Source: Pseudomonas monsensis (GTDB taxonomy: Bacteria > Pseudomonadota > Gammaproteobacteria > Pseudomonadales > Pseudomonadaceae). Taken from it: a DNA stretch of 64,000 nt. The stretch is from NCBI RefSeq assembly GCF_014268495.2, contig NZ_CP077087.1, forward strand, positions 5,778,501 to 5,842,500. Direction: 5' to 3'. Position 1 is the stretch's first letter. Each line of letters begins with the position of its first letter. The notes under the pieces are model-generated. The model was not told the DNA's origin. It searched no databases and saw only the letters and a list, made by a program, of their open reading frames with translations. This document shows positions 15,611 to 24,774 of this stretch, piece after piece. The position numbers and the translations under genes are program-made.

Positions 15611-16258
15611 TCAGTCGATTCCGCCCGTCAGGGTCGTCTGCTCAGCATAGTCGAGGTGTTTGACGAGCTGCGCGCGCAGCCGGGCACTTACCTCGGCAAA
15701 TTCAATCGGTCCTGCGTGATCGCTCAGCTGGGTCATCGCCAGCCCGGCATAGCCGCAGGGATTAATCCGTCGAAACGGTTCCAGGTTCATATCCACGTTC
15801 AGGGCCAGGCCATGAAAGGAACAACCGTGGCGAATCCGCAAACCCAGAGAAGCGATTTTCGCTCCGTCGACGTAGACGCCGGGAGCATCCGGCTTGGCTG
15901 CGGCGGTCACGCCGTAGCTGGCCAGCAGTTCGATCAGGCACTGTTCCATGCGCGTGACGAGATCGCGTACGCCGAAACCCAGCTTGCGCACGTCCAGCAG
16001 CAGGTAGGCCACCAGCTGGCCGGGACCATGATAAGTCACCTGCCCGCCGCGATCGACCTGCACCACCGGGATATCTCCCGGCAGCAGCAAATGTTCAGCC
16101 TTGCCGGCCTGGCCCTGGGTGAACACCGGAGGGTGCTCGACCAGCCAGATTTCGTCGGCGGCATTGCTGCCGCGTTCGTTGGTGAAGCGTTGCATGGCAT
16201 GCCAGACCGGCTCGTAAGCCATCTGGCCAAGTTCGCGAAAGCCCAGCGTGCCCGGCAT
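15611..16258 (-). CDS. lipB: Octanoyl-[acyl-carrier-protein]:protein N-octanoyltransferase LipB
   Basis: Transfers octanoate from ACP to lipoyl domains, the step before LipA. With the ATG at 16258 it has 215 residues. The catalytic Lys/Cys dyad is K134 (DGAKIASLGL) and C168 (NPCGYAG). RGGQVTYHGPGQLVAY (70-85) is the conserved substrate loop. A GTG one codon upstream is also in frame; the ATG is preferred because it overlaps the stop of the DUF493 gene in a TGATG junction. The order dacC-DUF493-lipB-lipA is conserved in gammaproteobacteria. Confidence 0.96.
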   Translation of the reverse strand: MPGTLGFRELGQMAYEPVWHAMQRFTNERGSNAADEIWLVEHPPVFTQGQAGKAEHLLLPGDIPVVQVDRGGQVTYHGPGQLVAYLLLDVRKLGFGVRDLVTRMEQCLIELLASYGVTAAAKPDAPGVYVDGAKIASLGLRIRHGCSFHGLALNVDMNLEPFRRINPCGYAGLAMTQLSDHAGPIEFAEVSARLRAQLVKHLDYAEQTTLTGGID

Positions 16259-16533
16259 CACAACACCATGTGCACGAAACCGGAAGCCCGCAGTTCGCTG
16301 TTGATGTTGTACAGCTGATCCTGATCGGTCGCGACGATGTGCAACTGGATGGTGGTGTATTTGCCATTGCTGCTTTGACGTTCGTCGATGCGCTCATCAT
16401 TGATGGTCGCGTGTTTCTTGACGATGTCGATGATCTTGTCTTTGTTGCCGACGCCCGTGTCGCTGATCACCTTAATCGGATAATCAGTCTGGGGAAATTC
16501 GATCTTTGGCGCCTTTACTTCGGTATCGGTCAT
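16258..16533 (-). CDS. DUF493 family protein (YbeD-like)
   Basis: A 91-residue ACT-like small protein (MTDTEVKAPKIEFP..., with FPTDYP-like and VIV.D.D..Y.INSELRASG blocks) of unknown biochemical role. It is almost always found between dacA/dacC and lipB, where a regulatory role for lipoate enzymes has been guessed. The ATG at 16533 is chosen because the 17 residues upstream in the open frame are not conserved. The stop overlaps the lipB start. Confidence 0.9.
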   Translation of the reverse strand: MTDTEVKAPKIEFPQTDYPIKVISDTGVGNKDKIIDIVKKHATINDERIDERQSSNGKYTTIQLHIVATDQDQLYNINSELRASGFVHMVL

Positions 16534-16571
16534 GGCGTAACGGCCTCTAGAGCGCAAGCAGTGGTAACGCA

Positions 16572-16604
16572 CATGGCCCCGCACCGGATCGGGGCGGGGC
16601 CATG
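16572..16604. terminator. GC-rich hairpin between dacC and the DUF493 gene
   Basis: CATGGCCCCGC and GCGGGGCCATG form an 11-bp stem around an 11-base loop. There is no U-run, so it may be a pause or attenuation element rather than a full terminator. Confidence 0.5.
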
Positions 16605-16618
16605 CAGGTCAACACAAA

Positions 16619-17776
16619 TCAGTTGAACAAGCCGTAGAAGAATAGACGGATGCTATCCCACATGCGGCGGAAGATACCACCCTCCTCGACGCCATCCAGA
16701 GCGATCAGGTCAGCGCTGTGCACCACCTTGTCTTCCAGTTTGACTTCGACTTTACCGATCACGTCGCCCTTGGCGATTGGCGCGGTCAGTTGCGGGTTCA
16801 TGGTCATGCTGGCAGCGAGCTTCTTCAGCTGGCCTTTTGGCAGGGTCATGGTCAGGTCTTCAGCCAGGCCGGCCTTGACTTGATTGGTGGTGCCTTTCCA
16901 CACCGGGGCCTGAGCCAGTTCGGTGCCCTTCTGATAGAAGGTCTGGGTTTCGAAGAAGCGGAAACCATAAGTCAGCAGCTTCTGGGTCTCGGCGGCGCGA
17001 GCCACTTCGCTGTTGGTGCCGAACACTACGGCGATCAGACGCTGGCCGTCACGTACAGCCGAGGACACCATGCAGTAGCCGGCTTCGTCGGTGTGACCGG
17101 TTTTCAGACCGTCAACGGTCTTGTCGCGCCACAGCAACAGGTTGCGGTTAGGCTGCTTGATGCCGTTCCAGAAGAACTCTTTCTGCGAGTAGATCGCGTA
17201 GTGAGCCGGGTCTTCGTGGATGATCGCGCGAGCGAGGATCGCCATGTCGTGAGCCGACGAGTAGTGCTCAGGGTTTGGCAGACCGGTCGGGTTCATGAAG
17301 TGGGTATTGGTCATGCCCAGGTCGGTGACCGTCTTGTTCATCAGGTCGGCGAAGGCGTCTTCGCTGCCGGCGATGTGCTCGGACAGCGCCACGCTGGCGT
17401 CGTTGCCGGACTGGATGATGATGCCGTGCAGCAGGTCGCTGACGGTGACTTGCGAACCGACCTTGATGAACATCCGCGAACCGCCGGTGCGCCAGGCGTT
17501 TTCGCTGACGGTCACCGGATCGTTTTCACCGATCTGGCCGCGACGGATTTCCAGCGTAGCGATGTACGCGGTCATCAGTTTGGTCAGGCTGGCCGGTGGC
17601 AGACGCTGGTCGCCATTATTTTCGACCAGCACGTTGCCGCTGCTGGCATCCATCAGAACGTAGGCCTTGGCAGCCAGTTGTGGTGGCGACGGCATCATCT
17701 CGGCCGCGAAGGCGGCTGGCGAGAGGAGCAGCGGGACTAGCAGACACAGGCGTTTGGCAAAGGTGGTGATGTTCAT
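16619..17776 (-). CDS. dacC: D-alanyl-D-alanine carboxypeptidase (PBP5/6 type)
   Basis: Periplasmic DD-carboxypeptidase trimming pentapeptides of peptidoglycan. It has 385 residues, with an N-terminal signal peptide (cleavage after AAFA, about residue 24). The penicillin-binding motifs are S63-L-T-K66, S123-G-N125 and K225-T-G227. The C-terminal PBP5 beta domain is followed by an amphipathic anchor (MWDSIRLFFYGLFN) that holds the protein to the inner membrane. It is upstream of DUF493-lipB-lipA and downstream of rlpA on the same strand. Confidence 0.96.
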   Translation of the reverse strand: MNITTFAKRLCLLVPLLLSPAAFAAEMMPSPPQLAAKAYVLMDASSGNVLVENNGDQRLPPASLTKLMTAYIATLEIRRGQIGENDPVTVSENAWRTGGSRMFIKVGSQVTVSDLLHGIIIQSGNDASVALSEHIAGSEDAFADLMNKTVTDLGMTNTHFMNPTGLPNPEHYSSAHDMAILARAIIHEDPAHYAIYSQKEFFWNGIKQPNRNLLLWRDKTVDGLKTGHTDEAGYCMVSSAVRDGQRLIAVVFGTNSEVARAAETQKLLTYGFRFFETQTFYQKGTELAQAPVWKGTTNQVKAGLAEDLTMTLPKGQLKKLAASMTMNPQLTAPIAKGDVIGKVEVKLEDKVVHSADLIALDGVEEGGIFRRMWDSIRLFFYGLFN

Positions 17777-17960
17777 CCGTCTCTCGAAATCGCTAATGGA
17801 AACTTGCCCGAAGGCAAAACTATTCAGACAGCCTTCTAACGGGCCATCGCGTGTTCAGTTGCTCACTCCAGTCACCCTTGCCGGGCTTTTGTTCTTCGAC
17901 GAGCCAACAACCTGGTTCACCCCCCAATACCGCAAGTGAACCGTCAATCAAGTCTACGTA

Positions 17961-18971
17961 TTACTCGCTGACCACACTTGGCGAACCAAGGTTGGCCAGG
18001 CGCACACTGTTCTGCACCTGGGCAATTTCACCCGGCGAACCGATCGGCCCCAGGCGTACCCGGTGCAGAGTCTGCTGATTGCGCACGATCGAGCTGATGA
18101 ACACCGGAGCGCTCACCATCCCGCTGAGCTTCGACCTCAGGAGTTCTGCAGCGTCCGGGTTGGCGAACGCGCCCACCTGCAGATACTGGCCAGACGCTGG
18201 TGCAGAAGCGTTTTTTTTTGCATCAAGCTGAACCGGCACGACGGCCGCGGCGTGTTGCTGCGGCGGCGGGGTCCATTGCTCGACGGTACCGGCCGAAGCC
18301 GTGATGGTCGGCGCGCTAGTTTGCGCGACTTGCGGCTCGTTGAGCATCAGCGGCGCCGGACGGCCCTTGGCGGCCCACCACTGCTGCGGGTCGATGCCCT
18401 CGACCTTGACCCGCGCGGTGCCGATTTCGGCATAACCGAGCTTCTTGGCGGCGGCGTAGGACAAGTCGATGATCCGGTCCGAATAGAACGGCCCACGGTC
18501 GTTGACCCGCAGGATCACGCTCTTGTTGTTGTCCAGGTTGGTCACCCGAACGTAACTTGGCAGTGGCAGAGTCTTGTGCGCGGCACTCATGCCGTACAGG
18601 TCATACACTTCGCCGTTGGCGGTGTTCTGGCCATGAAACTTGGTGCCGTACCACGACGCAGTGCCCGAGGCGACGTAAGTCTTGGATTCCTGCAACGGGA
18701 AGTACGTCTTGCCCAGCACCGTGTACGGGTTGGCCTTGTACGGACCGGTGTGCAGGGTCGGCGTGGCATCAGGGATGCGCGACACATCGACGTCCCACCA
18801 CGGCGCGCCGTCTTTGTGCGCGCGGTTGATGTCCAGGCCAGGCTGCGCCCGCACTGCAGTATTCGAGGTTTTCTGAGTCGGGGAACGGCTGGTCGAACAA
18901 CTGGCGACCAGCACCGCCAACGCAGCGAATGCCACCAGCTTCAGGGGTTTATTGTTAGGCAATGCCCGCAT
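17961..18971 (-). CDS. rlpA: Septal-ring lytic transglycosylase RlpA
   Basis: Outer-membrane lipoprotein cleaving denuded (peptide-free) glycan strands during daughter-cell separation and in rod-shape maintenance. It has 336 residues with lipobox LVASC (C25). The double-psi beta-barrel domain (about 95-190) includes GTASWYGTKFHGQNTANGEVYD and LRVNDRGPF. A C-terminal SPOR domain (about 255-330) begins YLQVGAFANPDAAELL. Its ATG overlaps the stop of the preceding mltB-type gene (TAATG). A short homopolymeric run at 18211-18218 encodes KK in the linker. Confidence 0.95.
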   Translation of the reverse strand: MRALPNNKPLKLVAFAALAVLVASCSTSRSPTQKTSNTAVRAQPGLDINRAHKDGAPWWDVDVSRIPDATPTLHTGPYKANPYTVLGKTYFPLQESKTYVASGTASWYGTKFHGQNTANGEVYDLYGMSAAHKTLPLPSYVRVTNLDNNKSVILRVNDRGPFYSDRIIDLSYAAAKKLGYAEIGTARVKVEGIDPQQWWAAKGRPAPLMLNEPQVAQTSAPTITASAGTVEQWTPPPQQHAAAVVPVQLDAKKNASAPASGQYLQVGAFANPDAAELLRSKLSGMVSAPVFISSIVRNQQTLHRVRLGPIGSPGEIAQVQNSVRLANLGSPSVVSE

Positions 18972-19981
18972 TACTTGACGCCCCGTGCTTTTACCAGCTC
19001 TTCAGACAGTTGATGTACGGCCATGGCGTACATCACGCTGCGGTTATAACGCGTGATCGCGTAGAAATTCTTCAGGCCCATCCAGTATTCAGGGCCGTTG
19101 TCGCCTTCGAGGCGAAATGCAGTAACCGGCATATCATCGCGCAGCGCATCATGACTTGACCAGCCCAGCGCCCGCAACTCTCCGACGGTCTTCGTCGGTT
19201 CGATGCCGGTGGTCAGGCCTTCGTCGACCTGCTCGCCACGCACATCGGCCCGGCTGACCACCGGTTCCCCGGCCACCCAGCCATGGCGCTTGAAATAGCT
19301 GGCGACGCTACCGATCGCATCATCCGGGTTATTCCAGATATTGATATGACCGTCACCGTCGAAATCCACCGCATAGGCGCGGAAGCTGCTCGGCATGAAT
19401 TGCGGCAATCCCATCGCCCCGGCGTACGAGCCTTTGAGGGTCAGGGGATCGACCTGCTCTTCACGCGCCAGCAGCAGGAACTCACGCAGTTCCTTGCGGA
19501 AAAATTCGGCACGGGGAGGATAGTCGAAACCGAGGGTGGACAAGGCATCGATCACCCGGAAATTACCGGTATTGCGTCCGAAAAAGGTCTCGACGCCGAT
19601 GATCGACACGATGACCTGTGCCGGCACGCCGTATTCCTGTTCAGCGCGAGCCAGCGTCGCCTCGTGTTGACGCCAGAAGTCCACGCCCCGGGCAATGCGC
19701 GCGTCGGTGATGAACATCGGGCGGTATTCTTTCCACTGCTTGACCCGCTCGGCGGGCTTGGAGATCGCGTCAAGAATCGATTGCTTGCGCTCTGCCTCGC
19801 GGAACACCCCCATCAGCTGTTCACCGGCGAAACCATAGTCGCGGGTCATTTCACCCACGAATTCGGCCACCTGCGGCGAGCCTTCGTATTCGCCGGCCAG
19901 CGCTTCCTGCACGCTGCCCAGCAGGCCCATCAGGCCAACCAGCGGCGCGCATCGAGTCGCCCAGCCACGCATTACTTGCAT
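18971..19981 (-). CDS. mltB: MltB-type soluble lytic transglycosylase (SltB1-like)
   Basis: Periplasmic lytic transglycosylase of the SLT_2 family. From the ATG at 19981 it has 336 residues, with an export signal ending near EALAGEYEGS. The catalytic glutamate lies in IIGVETFFGRNTGN. SYAGAMGLPQFMPSSFRAYAVDFDGDG and PVVSRADVRG are the other family blocks. No lipobox is visible, unlike the paralogue at 11964. It lies between rodA and rlpA, the standard elongation-cluster order. The frame continues upstream to 20017, but the earlier residues are not signal-like. Confidence 0.92.
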   Translation of the reverse strand: MQVMRGWATRCAPLVGLMGLLGSVQEALAGEYEGSPQVAEFVGEMTRDYGFAGEQLMGVFREAERKQSILDAISKPAERVKQWKEYRPMFITDARIARGVDFWRQHEATLARAEQEYGVPAQVIVSIIGVETFFGRNTGNFRVIDALSTLGFDYPPRAEFFRKELREFLLLAREEQVDPLTLKGSYAGAMGLPQFMPSSFRAYAVDFDGDGHINIWNNPDDAIGSVASYFKRHGWVAGEPVVSRADVRGEQVDEGLTTGIEPTKTVGELRALGWSSHDALRDDMPVTAFRLEGDNGPEYWMGLKNFYAITRYNRSVMYAMAVHQLSEELVKARGVK

Positions 19982-19998
19982 TGAACTCTTCACCTTAT

Positions 19999-21141
19999 TC
20001 AAACCTGTGCGATCCACTTGCGATGGGTATGGATCGACATCAAAACCCCAAACGCTGACAGCAGCGTCACCAGCGAAGTTCCTCCGTAGCTAATGAACGG
20101 CAACGGCACCCCCACGACCGGCAACAGGCCACTGACCATACCGATGTTGACGAAAACGTAAACAAAAAACGTCATGGTCAACGCACCGGCGAGCAATTTG
20201 CCGAACAGTGTCTGCGCCTGAGCGGTGATCACCAGCCCCCGGCCGATCAGCAATAAATAGATCAGCAACAGCACGCAGATGCCCACCAGACCGAACTCCT
20301 CGCCGAGTACGGCAATGATGAAGTCGGTGTGGCTTTCCGGCAGGAAGTCCAGGTGCGACTGGGTGCCGAGCAACCAGCCCTTGCCGAACACGCCACCGGA
20401 GCCGATGGCGGCTTTCGATTGAATGATGTTCCAGCCAGTGCCCAGTGGATCGCTTTCCGGGTCGAGGAAGGTCAGGATTCGCTGCTTCTGGTAGTCGTGC
20501 ATGATGAAAAACCACATGGCGACGGCCACCGGTACGGCCGCCGCCAGCACGCTGAGAATCCAGCGCCAGCGCAACCCGCCCATGAACAGCACGAACGCCC
20601 CGCCGGCGAGAATCAGCAGCGACGTACCAAGGTCAGGCTGGCGCACGATCAGGACGAACGGCACGCCGATCAGCATCAGGCTGATCCCGACATGCTTGAG
20701 TTGTGGCGGCAACGTGCGCTTGGACAGGTACCAGGCGATGGTCGCCGGCATCAGGATCTTCATGAATTCCGACGGCTGGAAGCGGATCACCCCGGGAATG
20801 TTGATCCAGCGGGTCGCCCCCATGGCGTTGTGGCCCATGATGTCCACCACCATCAGCAGCACCACCCCGACCACATAACCGAGGGGCACCCAACGCGCCA
20901 TGAACCGTGGCTCGAACTGGGCAATGACGATCATCGACACCAGGCCGATGCCGAACGATGTCGCCTGTTTGGCCAGCAGGTCCCAGCTCTTGCCGCTGGC
21001 CGAATACAGCACGAACAGGCTGCCGGCCGCGAGGATCAGCAACAGGATCAACAGCGGGCCGTCGATATGCAGTCTTTGCAGCAACGTCGCTCGGCGACGC
21101 ATCACATCCTCACTGGAGAGCATGCGATCAAAATTATTCAT
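19999..21141 (-). CDS. rodA: Rod-shape-determining peptidoglycan polymerase RodA
   Basis: SEDS-family glycosyltransferase of the elongasome, polymerising lipid II together with PBP2. It is a polytopic protein with about ten helices. SEDS signatures include QPDLGTS, QSKAAIGSGGVFGKG, ESHTDFIIAVLGEEFG and the last-helix segment PFISYGGTSL. The ATG at 21141 overlaps the mrdA stop and gives 380 residues. An internal ATG at 21102, preceded by GAGGAT, would give 367 residues, the length I recall for the P. aeruginosa protein, so the start is uncertain. Confidence 0.95.
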   Translation of the reverse strand: MNNFDRMLSSEDVMRRRATLLQRLHIDGPLLILLLILAAGSLFVLYSASGKSWDLLAKQATSFGIGLVSMIVIAQFEPRFMARWVPLGYVVGVVLLMVVDIMGHNAMGATRWINIPGVIRFQPSEFMKILMPATIAWYLSKRTLPPQLKHVGISLMLIGVPFVLIVRQPDLGTSLLILAGGAFVLFMGGLRWRWILSVLAAAVPVAVAMWFFIMHDYQKQRILTFLDPESDPLGTGWNIIQSKAAIGSGGVFGKGWLLGTQSHLDFLPESHTDFIIAVLGEEFGLVGICVLLLIYLLLIGRGLVITAQAQTLFGKLLAGALTMTFFVYVFVNIGMVSGLLPVVGVPLPFISYGGTSLVTLLSAFGVLMSIHTHRKWIAQV

Positions 21142-23029
21142 CACGGGCCGTAGCCTCCGCACTGATTGGACTGGCGTATTCGGCCTTCAAGCGTCCGTCC
21201 TGATCGAGCAGCCAGGCGTCCATGACCTGACGCACCACGGGCGCAGCGACGCCGGAGCCGGACTCACCGTTCTCGACCATCACCGAGACGACGATTCGCG
21301 GATCATCGGCCGGGGCAAAACCGACGAACAAGGCGTGGTCGCGGTGGCGCTCCTGAACCTTGGAGCGGTCGTACTTCTCGCCCTGCTTGATTGCGACCAC
21401 CTGAGCGGTACCCGATTTGCCGGCGATGCGGTATTGCGCGCCGATCGCCGCTTTGCGCGCGGTGCCACGGGCGCCGTGCATCACTTGCTGCATGCCGTGA
21501 TTGACCTTGGTCCAGTCCGACGGGTCGCGCAGAACAATGTCCGGCATCGGGTTGGTGTCCACCGGTTTCACCCCTTCGAGGGATTTGGCCAGGTGTGGAC
21601 GGTTCCACACACCTTTGTTGGCGACCAGCGCCGTGGCCTGGGCCAGTTGCAGCGGGGTCGATTGCATATAGCCCTGGCCGATCCCGAGAATCAGGGTTTC
21701 GCCGGGGAACCACGCCTGTTTGCGGGTCGCACGCTTCCATTCGCGGGACGGCATCAGGCCGGGGGATTCTTCGAACATGTCCAGCGAGACCTTCTGGCCG
21801 ATGCCGAACTTGTTCATGTAGGACGACAACCGGTCAATCCCGAGCTTGTGCGCCAGGTCGTAGAAGTAGGTGTCGTTGGACCGCATGATCGCCGTATCGA
21901 GGTCGACGAAGCCGTCCCCGGTGCGGTTCCAGTTGCGGTATTTGTGGTCGTAGTTGGGCAGCATGTAGTAGCCCGGATCGAACACCCGGCTTGAGGCCGT
22001 CACCACACCGGAGTCGAGACCGGCAATCGCCACCGCCGGTTTGATCGTCGAACCCGGCGGGTACAGGCCGCGCAAGACACGGTTGAACAGCGGCCGGTCG
22101 ATGGAATCGCGCAACTCGGCGTAAGCCTTGAAGCTGATGCCGGTGACGAACAGGTTCGGGTCGAAGCTCGGCTGGCTGACCATCGCCAGCACTTCGCCGG
22201 TGCGCGGATCGAGGGCCACCACGGCACCACGACGCCCGCCCAGCGCGGCCTCGGCCGCTTCCTGCAATTTGATGTCGAGGCTGAGGACAATGTCTTTGCC
22301 AGGAATCGGATCGGTGCGCTTGAGCACGCGCAAGACGCGGCCACGGGCGTTGGTCTCGACCTCTTCGTAACCCACCTGACCGTGCAATTCCGGCTCGTAG
22401 AAGCGTTCGATGCCGGTCTTGCCGATATGGTGCGTGCCGCTGTAGTTGACCGGATCGAGGGTCTTCAGCTCTTTCTCGTTGATCCGCCCCATGTACCCCA
22501 CCGAATGCGCAAAGTGCGCACCCTGCGGATAGTGACGGACCAGTTGCGCGACCACTTCCACACCCGGCAGGCGGAACTGATTCACCGCGATCCGGGCAAT
22601 CTGCTCTTCAGTCAGCTCGAACAGGATCGGCACCGGCTCGAACGGCCGGCGCCCCTGACGCATGCGTTTTTCGAAAATCACCCGGTCATCGGGCGTCAAC
22701 TGCAGCACCTCGACGATCACGTCGAGCACTTGCTGCCAGTCGCCGGAACGCTCGCGGGTCATGCTCAGGCTGAAGCTGGGACGGTTGTCCGCCACCACCA
22801 CACCGTTGCGGTCGAAAATCAGGCCACGGGTCGGCGGAATCGGCTGCACATGGACACGGTTGTTTTCCGACAGCGTCGAGTGGTACTCGTACTGGATCAC
22901 CTGCAAGTAGTACAGCCGTGCAATCAATACGCAGATCAACAGCATGACCGCAACGGCCCCGAACACGACGCGGCTACGCACCAGGCGTGCGTCCTTTTCG
23001 TGGTCCTTGATGCGGATCGGCTGAGACAT
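21134..23029 (-). CDS. mrdA: Penicillin-binding protein 2 (elongasome transpeptidase)
   Basis: Inner-membrane-anchored class B PBP crosslinking peptidoglycan during elongation with RodA. It has 631 residues: one N-terminal helix (VVFGAVAVMLLICVLIARLYYL, about 19-41), a dimerisation domain and a transpeptidase domain. The nucleophile is S327 in the S-T-I-K motif (PGSTIKP). The later motifs are SND (MRSNDTYF) and KSG (IAGKSGTAQ). The ATG at 23029 gives MSQPIRIKDHEKDARLVRSRV; the open frame upstream is unconserved. rlmH ends 10 bases upstream. Confidence 0.97.
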   Translation of the reverse strand: MSQPIRIKDHEKDARLVRSRVVFGAVAVMLLICVLIARLYYLQVIQYEYHSTLSENNRVHVQPIPPTRGLIFDRNGVVVADNRPSFSLSMTRERSGDWQQVLDVIVEVLQLTPDDRVIFEKRMRQGRRPFEPVPILFELTEEQIARIAVNQFRLPGVEVVAQLVRHYPQGAHFAHSVGYMGRINEKELKTLDPVNYSGTHHIGKTGIERFYEPELHGQVGYEEVETNARGRVLRVLKRTDPIPGKDIVLSLDIKLQEAAEAALGGRRGAVVALDPRTGEVLAMVSQPSFDPNLFVTGISFKAYAELRDSIDRPLFNRVLRGLYPPGSTIKPAVAIAGLDSGVVTASSRVFDPGYYMLPNYDHKYRNWNRTGDGFVDLDTAIMRSNDTYFYDLAHKLGIDRLSSYMNKFGIGQKVSLDMFEESPGLMPSREWKRATRKQAWFPGETLILGIGQGYMQSTPLQLAQATALVANKGVWNRPHLAKSLEGVKPVDTNPMPDIVLRDPSDWTKVNHGMQQVMHGARGTARKAAIGAQYRIAGKSGTAQVVAIKQGEKYDRSKVQERHRDHALFVGFAPADDPRIVVSVMVENGESGSGVAAPVVRQVMDAWLLDQDGRLKAEYASPISAEATARDE

Positions 23030-23039
23030 GAGGGCAGGC

Positions 23040-23507
23040 TTACTTGTGGTAAGGGTGACCGGACAGCACGGTCCAGGCACGGTACAACTGTTCGCCGATC
23101 AGAATCCGCACTAGCGGGTGCGGCAACGTCAGCGGCGACAACGACCAGCGCTGGTCCGCGCGGGCACAGACTTCCGGTGCCAGCCCTTCCGGGCCACCGA
23201 CCATGAAATTGACCGTGCGCGAATCCAGCCGCCAACGGTCGAGTTCGACCGCCAGTTGCTCGGTGCTCCAGGGTTTACCGTGGACTTCCAGCGTGACAAT
23301 CCGCTCGTTCTGCCCGACCTTGGCCAGCATGGCTTCGCCTTCCTGACGGATGAATCGGGCCACGTCGGCATTCTTGCCACGGGTATTGAGCGGAATTTCC
23401 ACCAGTTCCAGCGCCAGCTCGGACGGAAGACGCTTGGCATATTCATGCCAGCCTTCTTCCACCCACTTGGGCATGCGTGAACCGACGGCGATCAGTCGCA
23501 GTCGCAC
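23040..23507 (-). CDS. rlmH: 23S rRNA (pseudouridine-1915-N3)-methyltransferase RlmH
   Basis: SPOUT methyltransferase modifying pseudouridine 1915 in helix 69 of assembled 70S ribosomes. It has 155 residues, the exact family size. Typical blocks are MRLRLIAVGSRMPKWVEEG, FMVGGPEGL (the knot SAM-binding loop) and the C-terminal LPHPLVRILIGEQLYRAW...HPYHK. It forms a nadD-rsfS-rlmH-mrdA run on the minus strand, with 9 bases to rsfS. Confidence 0.97.
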   Translation of the reverse strand: MRLRLIAVGSRMPKWVEEGWHEYAKRLPSELALELVEIPLNTRGKNADVARFIRQEGEAMLAKVGQNERIVTLEVHGKPWSTEQLAVELDRWRLDSRTVNFMVGGPEGLAPEVCARADQRWSLSPLTLPHPLVRILIGEQLYRAWTVLSGHPYHK

Positions 23508-23516
23508 AGCAATCCC

Positions 23517-24011
23517 TTAGAACTGGTCTTTGTTGAGCTTGGTGAAATGCTCGTGGGTGTTTTCCGGGCTGTGGTGCTTGGCGTCTGCCGCACGGCTTTG
23601 CTCGGCACCGGCCCACAGGCGCTCCAGGTCGTAGAACTGACGCGCCGAGGCGGTCATCATGTGCACGATGACCAGATCGAGGTCGAGCAGTACCCAGTCG
23701 CTGTCGCCCTTGCCTTCTTCGCCCAGCGGCTTGGCGCCCTGCTTTTTGACTTCTTCACGGACCTTGTCCAGCATCGCGTTGATCTGGCGATTGGACGTAC
23801 CGGTGGCGATGATCATGTAGTCGGTGATGCTCTGCTTGTCGCGAACATCGATAACCTGGATGTCCTGCGCCTTGACGTCTTCCAGAGCGGCTACAGCGAT
23901 CTTGACCAGCTCGTCACCCTTGAGCGGCTCGTTGGTGTTGACCGCTTCTGGCAGCGGAGCGCTCTTGAACGTGCCTTTGCGCTTAACTTTGGTTTGGTCT
24001 TTGTCAGTCAT
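23517..24011 (-). CDS. rsfS: Ribosomal silencing factor RsfS
   Basis: Binds uL14 on the 50S subunit and blocks subunit joining in starvation. It has 164 residues from the ATG at 24011 (MTDKDQTKVKRK). The RsfS core runs from about residue 36 to 140, with DVRDKQSITDYMIIATGTSNRQ and GDWVLLDLDLVIVHMM-like blocks. The lysine-rich start and the Ser/His-rich tail are Pseudomonas additions. It is downstream of nadD and followed closely by rlmH. Confidence 0.95.
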   Translation of the reverse strand: MTDKDQTKVKRKGTFKSAPLPEAVNTNEPLKGDELVKIAVAALEDVKAQDIQVIDVRDKQSITDYMIIATGTSNRQINAMLDKVREEVKKQGAKPLGEEGKGDSDWVLLDLDLVIVHMMTASARQFYDLERLWAGAEQSRAADAKHHSPENTHEHFTKLNKDQF

Positions 24012-24083
24012 ATAAAACTCGTTTTGCTCATATATTCGGCGGCTTGGCGACACGTGGATTCGTATCCGTGAAGCACGCCTTGT

Positions 24084-24773
24084 TCAGTTCGACGCACGGT
24101 ACAGACCGTGCGCATCGATGTAGGCCAGGACCGCGTCGGGCACCAGGAAACGTACCGACTTACCGCTGGCCAGCAGTTGACGGATCTGGGTGGCGGAAAC
24201 CGCGAGCGGTGTCTGCCAGACGAATGCAATCTGTCCACTCGGCCCTTTGAGGGCCAGCGGGTCGCTCACCGAACGCGCTGCCAGCAGGTTGCGCAAGGCA
24301 TCCGGCGGTTCGCTGTCGGCGTCCGGGCGCTGTAGCACCAGGATATGGCAATGCTGGAGCAACTCTTCCCAGCGGTGCCAAGTGGGCAGGCCGCAAAATG
24401 CGTCCCAGCCCAAAAGCAGAAAAACCTGGGTCTCGGCGGGCATTTCGGCGCGCATCAACTCCAGGGTATCAATAGTGTAGGACGGCTTGTCCCGCTGCAA
24501 TTCGCGGGCGTCCACCACCAGCGGCGGCACTCCGGCCACCGCGCACTCGACCATCGCCAGCCGATCCTGCGCCGACACCTGCGGGGTATCGCGATGCGGC
24601 GGCCGCGCGCTGGGCGTCAAGCGCAGCTCGTCGAGCGCCAGCGCTTCGGCGACTTCCAGCCCGCCGCGCAAATGACCGATGTGCACCGGGTCGAACGTGC
24701 CGCCGAGGACGCCGATGCGTCGCGGGCGAGACTCGCTGCCGGTTTGCGGCGCTGTCAGGTCGAGGTCGGTCAA
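24084..24773 (-). CDS. nadD: Nicotinate-nucleotide adenylyltransferase NadD
   Basis: Adenylates nicotinate mononucleotide in NAD synthesis. The signature GVLGGTFDPVHIGHLR opens the nucleotidyltransferase fold, LFLLLGWDAFCGLPTWHRW binds substrate, and SATQIRQLLASGKS is the C-terminal ISSTxxR-type motif. I chose a TTG at 24773, directly after the proA stop, giving 229 residues. The open frame also offers GTG/ATG at 24809/24806 inside proA, which would overlap it by about 30 bases. The start remains uncertain. Confidence 0.92.
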   Translation of the reverse strand: MTDLDLTAPQTGSESRPRRIGVLGGTFDPVHIGHLRGGLEVAEALALDELRLTPSARPPHRDTPQVSAQDRLAMVECAVAGVPPLVVDARELQRDKPSYTIDTLELMRAEMPAETQVFLLLGWDAFCGLPTWHRWEELLQHCHILVLQRPDADSEPPDALRNLLAARSVSDPLALKGPSGQIAFVWQTPLAVSATQIRQLLASGKSVRFLVPDAVLAYIDAHGLYRASN

Positions 24774-24774
24774 G

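Noticed and set aside
18211..18218. Possible phase-variable T-run in rlpA
   Set aside because: An eight-base run in a linker-coding region is short, the frame is intact, and rlpA is not a typical phase-variable gene.
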